This document shows positions 8,976 to 23,739 of a stretch of DNA of 64,000 nt, in pieces. The notes below the pieces were generated by a model, which saw only the letters and a program-made list of their open reading frames with translations, had not been told where the DNA came from and did not search any database. Numbering within the stretch: position 1 is the first letter of the stretch; every line of letters starts with the position of its first letter. The stretch covers positions 2,852,001-2,916,000 of the forward strand of contig OY969087.1 in the NCBI GenBank assembly GCA_963697525.1, read 5' to 3'. The position numbers were made by a program, and so were the translations under genes. Origin of the DNA: Bradymonas sp963697525. GTDB taxonomy: Bacteria; Myxococcota_A; Bradymonadia; Bradymonadales; Bradymonadaceae.

Positions 8976-9005
8976 GTGTTTCGACGACTTTAGTGTTTCG
9001 ACGAC
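8976..9005 (-). repeat. Two tandem 17-base-spaced repeats in front of the SDR gene
   Basis: GTCGTCGAAACAC occurs twice on the minus strand (8993-9005 and 8976-8988), 17 bases apart and just upstream of the SDR ribosome-binding site. Direct repeats at this position can be regulator-binding sites, but could be a simple duplication. Confidence 0.5.
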
Positions 9006-9197
9006 CCTGGCCGGCGAATTTGTGATTGACGATCGAGGTGGTCATTCGCCACACTATGTAGCCGACGCAAACCCGCACGTTATGTGGCCAAATGCAACCC
9101 TCGCCGCCTTCTGCAGCCGGCGAGGTAATTGGGTGCGCCCGCTGGCCAGGACGCCACCCACAGCAATCGACCACTGGAGCGGCAACGAGGCACCCCT

Positions 9198-10595
9198 ATG
9201 GCCAAATATATTCCCATCGGAGAACCCATAAACGAATCCGAGCGGGAGGGCATCCGACAACTTCGCGACCGACTGCCGGATCACTATGTGGTGATCGGCA
9301 ACTTCGAACTGCAGCTTCCCCGGCGCAGCAACACCCTGGAATACGACGCGGTGGTCGTGGGCGAATGGGGCCTGTACGCCGTGGAGATCCGCGGCTGGGA
9401 CGGCCCCATCTACGGCGACATTCGCCGCTGGGAGCTGGAGTGGGGGCGGGTGCAAAATCCATTCATCCTCATCGAGCGCAAGGCCAAGGCGTTGCGCGAC
9501 GTGCTGGTGCGCTCGGTCGAGGGCTTCCCCGACGAGCTGTTCTGCGAGGCGGTCGTCTTTCTGACCGGCGAGGAGGTCAGCGTCGAGGTCAACGACCGGC
9601 GTAACGAGCGCCTGTTGGTGCCCGGCCAACTCTACGAATTCTTCGTCGACGAGGATCGCCTGTTCACCCACGGGCCCGGCCCGCTGCTCGACGAGGCGAC
9701 CCGCGATGCCATCGTCGACGCGATCATCCCCTTGGCTGAGCCGCGCTCGCCGCTGCCGTCGATCCCCCACATCGAGGTGGAGGCCGAGATCCCCGCCGAC
9801 ACTTCCCCCTACCGTGAGTTTATCGGACGCCACCGCATGTTGCGAGCCCGCGGCAAGGTGCGCATCAAGGCGTACTCGCTCGATCCGTTGTTGCCCAAAG
9901 ACGAGCAGGAAGCCGAGTATGCGCGGGCGCTGCGCGACATGGAGGCGTTGACCGAGCTGGAGGACAACCCCTACGTGGCGCGTCCCTACGAGATGATCCA
10001 GGACAAAGAAGACGCGCTTACCTTCTATCTGGTCAGCGAATGGGTGGGGCCGTCGACGCTGCGCGAGTATATCGAGCAGAGCGACTACGAGGCGCTGGAC
10101 ATCCACGAGCGGCGGCGGATGCGCCGCTATGCCAAGTATTTGCTCGAGGCGATCGCGTTTATGCACGAGCGCGACATCATCCACCGCAACCTGCACCCGG
10201 GGGTGGTGTATCTGACCAACTCACGCAGCGGCATTCCCCTCAAGATCGCCGACTTCGACTACGCGCGGGTGGCCAGCCTGAAGTCCATCGCCGGCCAGAT
10301 CAGCGATCTGGGCACCGAGGGCTACGCGGCCCCGGAGCTGTGGAAGGACGATGGCTACGACCATCGCGTCGATCTATTTTCGGCAGGAGTGATGCTCTTC
10401 GAATTGTTCAGCGGCCGCCATCTATATGCCGACCTGCCCGAGATGCTGCGCCACGACGAGGTCTGGCAGCAAAAGCGCGAGGCCATCGCCGACGCCGGGC
10501 TGCGCGGGCTGCTCGACCAGATGGTCTCCTCCGACCCCGACGCGCGCACCGTCGGCTTCGAGGGGGCGCGTGCCTACTTCGCCGGCGCCGACTAA
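9198..10595 (+). CDS. NERD domain fused to a probable pseudokinase
   Basis: This 465-residue protein has an N-terminal NERD (nuclease-related) domain at about 20-130, with LEYDAVVVG followed by YAVEIRGWDG. The usual E-x-K of the nuclease core reads E-x-R. A Ser/Thr-kinase-like domain follows at about 215-460. In it the ATP-binding Lys is present (VRIKAY, near 222), HRD reads HRN (near 329-331), DFG reads DFD (near 350), and APE is intact. Loss of the catalytic Asp predicts no phosphotransfer. NERD-kinase proteins occur in some phage-defence and stress loci, for example PglW. The ATG at 9198, preceded by ACGAGG, fits the domain start better than the in-frame start 69 bases upstream. Real function unknown. 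Confidence 0.75.
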   Translation: MAKYIPIGEPINESEREGIRQLRDRLPDHYVVIGNFELQLPRRSNTLEYDAVVVGEWGLYAVEIRGWDGPIYGDIRRWELEWGRVQNPFILIERKAKALRDVLVRSVEGFPDELFCEAVVFLTGEEVSVEVNDRRNERLLVPGQLYEFFVDEDRLFTHGPGPLLDEATRDAIVDAIIPLAEPRSPLPSIPHIEVEAEIPADTSPYREFIGRHRMLRARGKVRIKAYSLDPLLPKDEQEAEYARALRDMEALTELEDNPYVARPYEMIQDKEDALTFYLVSEWVGPSTLREYIEQSDYEALDIHERRRMRRYAKYLLEAIAFMHERDIIHRNLHPGVVYLTNSRSGIPLKIADFDYARVASLKSIAGQISDLGTEGYAAPELWKDDGYDHRVDLFSAGVMLFELFSGRHLYADLPEMLRHDEVWQQKREAIADAGLRGLLDQMVSSDPDARTVGFEGARAYFAGAD

Positions 10596-10617
10596 ATCGG
10601 CGTGGGTCAAGTTTTTT
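10586..10617 (+). terminator. Weak terminator overlapping the NERD-kinase stop codon
   Basis: CGCCGA pairs with TCGGCG around a loop containing the stop codon, and a T6 run starts about 10 bases after the stem. The gap makes it a weak candidate. Confidence 0.4.
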
Positions 10618-10650
10618 AGACTCGATGGAATAGCAGGGGCGAAAAAGCGT

Positions 10651-10679
10651 TTGACATGAAGGTGTCGCCCATTTAAGGT
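10651..10679 (+). promoter_or_regulatory. Candidate sigma-70 promoter of the rpoBC operon
   Basis: A perfect TTGACA at 10651-10656 is followed 17 bases later by TAAGGT, a poor -10. If used, it gives a leader of more than 500 bases before rpoB. Confidence 0.45.
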
Positions 10680-10716
10680 AACTCGCCTTGATTCGAGCGC
10701 CATCGCTGGCGCGCTG

Positions 10717-10743
10717 AATGTCGAGCGCGCTCGGATCGACATT
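10717..10743 (+). other. Hairpin in the rpoB leader
   Basis: AATGTCGA and TCGACATT form a perfect 8-bp stem with an 11-base loop, about 40 bases after the candidate promoter. It could matter for RNA stability or regulation. Confidence 0.35.
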
Positions 10744-11214
10744 TGCGCCGAGCTCTTCGCGAGTTTGTTTTCCACAACACCCGGCTGCCTCTCCGCGCCA
10801 GACGGGTGCTACGAGGGGATTGCCCGAAGGTTCCGCATCGCGACTTGTCAACTCGTCCACAATATGTTCAAAGGTGGGCGCGTCCGCGGTGGTCAGGGGC
10901 CTGTTGTCGTTGTCGGCCGGCCGAGCAGCCCAACGCGCGGATTTCCCAAATACGATATGTTCGATCTCGAGTCGATGCAAATCGAAATTCTTCAAAGTAC
11001 GCGCTCGACCCTCACGTTCGACCCGACGTCGGCGGCCCCCGCGATTGCCGCCTCGCGTCGACCACCCGTTGTGCCGTTAGGCCGCCCCGACAGGCCCCTC
11101 TGAGGCGCGACCCAGCAACATCCGATTGAATTTTTGTGGCGTGCGCCACCGCGATGGTGTCCGCCGTGCTACTGCACAAGAGACTTTGCTCCGCAGAACC
11201 CCCAAGGAGAGACG

Positions 11215-15444
<4,230 letters not shown>

Positions 15445-15446
15445 GA

Positions 15447-15481
15447 CAGAAGACAGAAAGCAGAAGGCACGACGTCTTCTG
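15447..15481 (+). other. Inverted repeat in the rpoB-rpoC gap
   Basis: CAGAAGAC (15447-15454) and GTCTTCTG (15474-15481) can pair over a purine-rich 19-base loop. It may act as an intercistronic processing or stability element. Confidence 0.4.
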
Positions 15482-15503
15482 ACTTCCGATATAGGAGGCT
15501 GCT

Positions 15504-19661
<4,158 letters not shown>

Positions 19662-19690
19662 GCTCACGGTGAGTCCGTAGTTGCAAGACA

Positions 19691-19725
19691 AGAGGCCGCG
19701 CTCTCAGGGGTGCGGCCTCTTTTTT
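19691..19725 (+). terminator. Rho-independent terminator of the rpoBC operon
   Basis: AGAGGCCGC pairs with GCGGCCTCT and is followed by a T6 run. Confidence 0.92.
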
Positions 19726-19857
19726 GCTCATCTGCCTACGGGGTTGAATATTTGAACTGACGGCGATGTTTGTTTTACAGGAGCGCCGGGGTATCCTAGG
19801 GGCATCGCTTGCCATCGCAGTCGCAGCACGTTTCGTATCGCAGCAGCGGGAAACTCG

Positions 19858-20838
19858 ATGAGCGAAGAAAACGAAGAACTCAGTGAGCAAGAGCTCAACT
19901 CTCTTCTCGCCGATCTCGAGAGCCGCGCCGGCAGTGGCGGCGCGTCTTCGGGTAGCGCTGCGTCCGGGGCGGACGATGACGAAGATCTGGAAGCCTTTCT
20001 GAAGCGGTTGGACGCCGAGGACAGCGCCTCGCCCAAGGCCGACGTCGCCGAGGCCGAGCGCGACGAGGAGCTCGACAAGCGCTTCGCCGAGCTCGACAAC
20101 CTCCAGCCCGACGACCTTCCCGCCAGACCCGTCGAGACGGCGCCGAGTTCCAAGAAGAGCAAGAAGAAGTCCAAGAAGAGCAAGAAGAAGTCGAAAAAGA
20201 CCGAGGCGACGCCCGAAGGCGACGAGGCCGCCGAGGGGGCCGATAAGCCGTCTGTGGGGGCGCGCCTGGCCAAGGCCACGGCCAAATTTCTGGTGTTGGC
20301 CCTGCCGGTGGTCGCGCTGGTGTGGGTGCTGGGCGCGTTTCTGGCCAGTTGGATCTCGGCCGGCTGGCTCATCGCCATCGTGGCGGTGGTGTTCGCGCTG
20401 GCGGTGCCCGCGGTGGCCAGCCGGGTGCTCAAGAAGGGCAAATTCGCCTGGTGGGCGGCCGGCTGCGGCCTGCTGTTGACCGTGGCGCTCATCGCGCCCA
20501 TGCCACACAAGGCCGGCCAGGCGCTGGCGCGCTACGGGCATTGGCCCGCGAGCACCGTCAGCGAACTCGCCGGCTGGAAGGTCGACAACGGCCTGGTGCA
20601 GCTCAACTCCGGGCTCGCCGGCGTGATCGGCGGCATACTCTCGCCGGGGGCCACCGGCCCCAACGAGCTGGGCACCGAGCATTCGCTCTACCATCCCAAC
20701 CAGCCCCGGCAGGTCAGCCCGACGCCCCAGCAGGGCACGACGCCCCAGCAGGCGACCACGCCCCAGCCGAGTGCTACGCCTCAACCGAGCAACACGCCTC
20801 AAAAACCGACAGTCAGTCCGCAGTTTCCCGAGAAGTAG
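19858..20838 (+). CDS. Membrane protein with acidic N-terminus and Lys/Ser tract, unknown function
   Basis: I do not recognise a family. The 326-residue protein begins with about 100 acidic residues rich in Glu, Asp and Ser. A strongly basic tract of KKSKKKSKKSKKK type (about 98-115) follows, then two or three hydrophobic helices (about 140-210) and a Pro/Thr/Gln tail with repeated TPQ motifs near the C-terminus. The charged N-terminus is probably cytoplasmic and the TPQ tail extracytoplasmic. The gene follows the rpoC terminator and has only a weak ribosome-binding site. It could be an envelope or septum scaffold, but nothing shows this. Confidence 0.6.
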   Translation: MSEENEELSEQELNSLLADLESRAGSGGASSGSAASGADDDEDLEAFLKRLDAEDSASPKADVAEAERDEELDKRFAELDNLQPDDLPARPVETAPSSKKSKKKSKKSKKKSKKTEATPEGDEAAEGADKPSVGARLAKATAKFLVLALPVVALVWVLGAFLASWISAGWLIAIVAVVFALAVPAVASRVLKKGKFAWWAAGCGLLLTVALIAPMPHKAGQALARYGHWPASTVSELAGWKVDNGLVQLNSGLAGVIGGILSPGATGPNELGTEHSLYHPNQPRQVSPTPQQGTTPQQATTPQPSATPQPSNTPQKPTVSPQFPEK

Positions 20839-20884
20839 GCCCTGCCGAGGTCGCGGCGCCCTCTATTTAGCGATTTATTATTGC

Positions 20885-20992
20885 AGGGCGGACAAACCGT
20901 GACGTTTGAGCGAGGCGGTGCGATTGGCCAGTAGTTACGTGGCTTTTCTGCGAGCCGTTCGCTTCGCGCAAACGTGGCGATTCGTCCGCCCT
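20885..20992 (+). ncRNA. Possible small structured RNA
   Basis: AGGGCGGAC (20885-20893) and GTCCGCCCT (20984-20992) are perfect 9-base complements 90 bases apart. Between them are three smaller hairpins: CAAAC/GTTTG, GCCA/TGGC, and GCGAGC with GC-T-TCGC. The result is a closed multi-branch fold lying between two convergent protein genes. An AT-rich, promoter-like patch precedes it. I recognise no known RNA family and the strand is uncertain, so this is only a candidate. Confidence 0.25.
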
Positions 20993-21057
20993 TTAATGGT
21001 ATTAATTTCCTTCAATAGCGGGCGCCTCGATCTCTGCAAGGCGCACGCCCCCCAGAA

Positions 21058-21810
21058 TCACCCCTCGAATAACGCGTCGAACGTGTGGATCTCCGGAAAG
21101 TCGTGGGCGTCGAGGTGCGCGTTGCCCGGCCGCACGCTCAACGCCACCTTCATGCCGGCCTCGTTGGCGGCGCGGGCCTCGTCGAGGTTGTCGGTGACGA
21201 ATAAGATCTCGTTGGAGGGAAGGCCCATCTCGCCGGCGATGATCTCGTAGCTATCGGCGTTTTTCTTGTGGCCGGTGCGCGTGTCGAAATACCCGGAGAT
21301 ATACTCGCTGAGGTCGCCGTCTTCGGTGTGGGCGAAGAGCAGCTTCTGGGCGTCGACGCTGCCCGACGAATAGATGTACACCGGGATTTCGCGCTTGTGC
21401 CACGCCACAAACGCCCGGGGCACATCGTCGAAGAGGGGCGCCTTGATCTCTCCGCCGACATACCCGGAGCGCCAGATGCGTCCCTGCAGGGATTTGAGCG
21501 GGGTGTTCTTGTGGTCGTTGTCCATCTGCCACTGGATATGCTCGATGACCGCCGAGCGAAACGCCTCCAGAGTGCTCTGGTCCTCGGGCAACTCGCAGGG
21601 CTGACCCTTGGCGTCGCGGGGCATCTGGGCGATGTGGTCGACCATGGCGTCGATGTCGTCCTGGACGTGGGGGTCGTTCCAATGCTGCTCCAGATACACT
21701 TGGAGCTCACGCTGGGCGTAGGGAAACAGCACCTCATAGACGAAGTGAACCGGCGTGGTCGTGCCCTCGACGTCGAGGAGGACGGCTTGATAATCGGTGA
21801 GATCGGACAT
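21058..21810 (-). CDS. mtnC: Enolase-phosphatase E1 (acireductone synthase)
   Basis: MtnC enolises and dephosphorylates 2,3-diketo-5-methylthiopentyl-1-phosphate in the methionine salvage pathway. The 250-residue length is typical. The HAD motifs are visible: LLDVEGTTTP (nucleophile Asp with the family-specific EGTT) near 11-20, YIYSSGSVDAQK near 145, a Lys in TGHKKNADSY, and FVTDNLDEARAA for motif IV. GGAG precedes the ATG. No other methionine-salvage genes are in the window, so it is a stand-alone copy here. Confidence 0.95.
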   Translation of the reverse strand: MSDLTDYQAVLLDVEGTTTPVHFVYEVLFPYAQRELQVYLEQHWNDPHVQDDIDAMVDHIAQMPRDAKGQPCELPEDQSTLEAFRSAVIEHIQWQMDNDHKNTPLKSLQGRIWRSGYVGGEIKAPLFDDVPRAFVAWHKREIPVYIYSSGSVDAQKLLFAHTEDGDLSEYISGYFDTRTGHKKNADSYEIIAGEMGLPSNEILFVTDNLDEARAANEAGMKVALSVRPGNAHLDAHDFPEIHTFDALFEG

Positions 21811-22037
21811 GCAGGTCTCCGAGGCGATCGGGTCACATCAAGGGGTCAACGCAAAAATTAATGCATCGCCGCGTGCAATCAACTGGTTGAAAAACAGAAT
21901 GTTTGGATGCCCGGCCAACAAGGAGTACAATGAGACGCGTGGCTCCAGAAGGTCGGGATCTCTTCGCCACGGCGTTCTGGAGGGGGCGGGGGTTTTCGGA
22001 ATCTCAGGTGTACTCAAGTTTGTTTACTGTACGAGGT

Positions 22038-22346
22038 TCAATTGCGTGTCTTCGCTTCGGGCAGGGAGCCCTGGCAACTGCTCATGGTCGCCGACGAGCG
22101 AGCCAAGATGCGCTGGGCGCGCCGACCCTGGACGGTGTGCGGATGCCGGCGGGCCAATCGCGTCAGCAGCATCTGCCAGGCCGCCGGGTCGTGGCGCCGA
22201 CAGGCCTGATTGGCCAGCTTCATGAGCTGGTCGGGGGTGGTCTCGACGGGCTTGCCCTGTTGGGGATAACACCCGGCCAACGTGGCGACGACCAATGCGC
22301 CGCACACCAACGAGGCGAAGCATAGAAATGGCGAACAAAGGCGCAT
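22038..22346 (-). CDS. Small lipoprotein, unknown function
   Basis: This 102-residue protein has a signal peptide ending in lipobox LAGC at about 23-26. The remaining 75 residues are helical and basic, with no family I recognise. It is divergent from the amidotransferase-like gene across an AT-richer gap of 120 bases that should hold promoters for both. The ribosome-binding site is weak, so the start is less sure than the lipobox. Confidence 0.55.
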   Translation of the reverse strand: MRLCSPFLCFASLVCGALVVATLAGCYPQQGKPVETTPDQLMKLANQACRRHDPAAWQMLLTRLARRHPHTVQGRRAQRILARSSATMSSCQGSLPEAKTRN

Positions 22347-22466
22347 GATCGTTGTCCATTCGTTCGAATACTAGGGCACAGATGTCCTAACAGCAGTATT
22401 GCGAAGTTCACAAGCGTAAATCGACTCGCCGCTTTTGAACGGGCGCAACACGAGGAGTTAGCAATT

Positions 22467-23312
22467 ATGTCGCGGTTGCTCGGCTACATGTGCAGTGATG
22501 ACAGCTTGACCCCGTACGCCATGGGAGAGGTGCGCCGGGAAGCCTGGGGGGACGAAGCCGCTCCGCTGGCCACCTTGGGCTTTGGATGGGTGCAGGAGAG
22601 CCGCACCCTGTTGCGCAAGCACCCCAGTGACACTCAGGAGCCGGTCGACGTGCTCGGCCTGCTCGCCGACGTGCCCGCGCGCACCATCGTCGGCCACGCG
22701 CGCGACCCAGACGACGGGACGGTGGATGCCCTCGATTTGCAGCCCTTTCGGTTCCGCAAGTGGGTCTTCGCCCAGAGCGGGTCCGCGCCGGAGTTCGAAG
22801 GGTACCGTGACGCGTTGTTGGGCGCGATCCCCGACCACATTCGGCGCAACATCAAGGGCAAGACCGACGCCGAAGTCATCTTGCATTTCTTCTACCATCG
22901 CATGAAAGAAAACGGTGCCCTGTCCGGCGGTCGTGCAAGCGCACGGCTGGCCGCGCAGGCGCTGGCAGCCACGCTGGCCGAAGTCGAGCAGCACGCTCAT
23001 CGTGTCGGCCATGAGGGGCCGATCAGCATCGACATCGTCGCCGCCACCGAGCGCCTGCTGGTGTGCGGGCGCACCGGCGAGGCCATCCACTACCGGATCT
23101 TCCGCGGCATCGAGCAGCCCGGCGAAGAGCCGCTATTTGCCGGCCATCGTCCCAAGAAAATCCAACATCCTCATTTCCGCGGGGTATTCCTCGCCAGCCA
23201 TCTTCAGCCCGGCGCCGACCATTGGTCGGAGGTGCCCGCGCACAACGTCGCCTGGATCGATGGGGACTGGGAACCCCACACCGGCGACGTCCAGGATCTC
23301 CTCGCCGACTGA
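22467..23312 (+). CDS. Class II glutamine amidotransferase-like protein with lost active site
   Basis: This 281-residue protein begins MSRLLGYMCSDDS. Class II (Ntn-type) amidotransferases of the YafJ/EgtC kind begin MCRLLGY, with Cys2 as nucleophile after Met removal; here residue 2 is Ser. The later N-HPF and HNG motifs that build the glutamine pocket appear as LQPF and AQSG (FAQSGSAPEF near 100). The overall fold is kept to the C-terminus, but glutaminase activity is unlikely. AGGAG is well placed before the ATG, and no in-frame upstream start restores a Cys2. A Ser nucleophile remains a formal possibility. A strong terminator follows. Confidence 0.7.
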   Translation: MSRLLGYMCSDDSLTPYAMGEVRREAWGDEAAPLATLGFGWVQESRTLLRKHPSDTQEPVDVLGLLADVPARTIVGHARDPDDGTVDALDLQPFRFRKWVFAQSGSAPEFEGYRDALLGAIPDHIRRNIKGKTDAEVILHFFYHRMKENGALSGGRASARLAAQALAATLAEVEQHAHRVGHEGPISIDIVAATERLLVCGRTGEAIHYRIFRGIEQPGEEPLFAGHRPKKIQHPHFRGVFLASHLQPGADHWSEVPAHNVAWIDGDWEPHTGDVQDLLAD

Positions 23313-23340
23313 CGCGTCGAGCTGGTCGAGCTGACGCTTC

Positions 23341-23385
23341 GCAACGCCACCGCTGCCATGGTGCAGCGGTGGCGTTGCTATTTCT
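23341..23385 (+). terminator. Rho-independent terminator after the amidotransferase-like gene
   Basis: GCAACGCCACCGCTGC pairs perfectly over 16 bp with its complement around a 6-base loop and is followed by TATTTCTT. Confidence 0.9.
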
Positions 23386-23739
23386 TGGCCCCACCCACCG
23401 ATGTCCCCGGTTCAGTCGCGCGGCCGGTTGTGTGACAAAATGTCACGGTTTTATCTTGTGACGACACAAATGTCAGTCTGTATACGTTAAAAACATGAAA
23501 AATTTGCACTCAGAGCGCACTATTTGCGGGTTGGTATCAAATCTGCAGTAACTCTCCGTCGAGGAAGACTCACGAAACAATATGCCTCGCAACTGACAGA
23601 GCCGGCCACGTTGGCGTGGCGGCGAGTGACGAAGCGAGGTGACTCCGCGACGGCCGTGCATATGCGGCCTCGCCAACTGGTGGTGGTGGGCGTCGACAAC
23701 GTCACGCCCACCGATTTCTTCGATTTGGAGGTTCGATAA
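23386..23739 (+). other. Upstream region of the first TSP3 gene
   Basis: This gap of about 350 bases holds the GTGACA palindrome and an AT-rich promoter-like patch near 23456-23490. A GGAGG lies nine bases before the ATG at 23740. An open frame from TTG at 23524 ends with TAA directly before that ATG, but its composition does not look coding. Confidence 0.5.
23432..23446. promoter_or_regulatory. GTGACA-AAA-TGTCAC palindrome, candidate operator
   Basis: This is a perfect 6+6 inverted repeat with a 3-base centre. A related pair (GTGAC at 23458-23462 and TGTCA at 23471-23475) and a TTGTG-ACGA-CACAA palindrome follow within 25 bases, next to a TATACG-type -10. It resembles a Crp/Fnr-style site but the spacing is one base too long, so the regulator is unknown. 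Confidence 0.45.

Larger units (their letters stand above)
10596..11214 (+). other. rpoB upstream region, about 620 bases without a gene
   Basis: This stretch has noticeably lower GC than its surroundings and holds a promoter-like sequence, a perfect 8-bp hairpin and a strong rpoB ribosome-binding site. It contains none of the usual rpoB neighbours (secE, nusG, rplK, rplA, rplJ, rplL). I see no protein in either strand that I trust. Confidence 0.5.

Noticed and set aside
10408..10995. Minus-strand frame of 195 codons at the end of the NERD-kinase gene and in the rpoB leader
   Set aside because: Half of it lies antisense to the kinase domain, and the rest has no family signature or ribosome-binding site.
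23524..23739. 71-codon leader frame ending directly before the TSP3 start codon
   Set aside because: TTG start without ribosome-binding site and unlikely composition; kept as non-coding leader.
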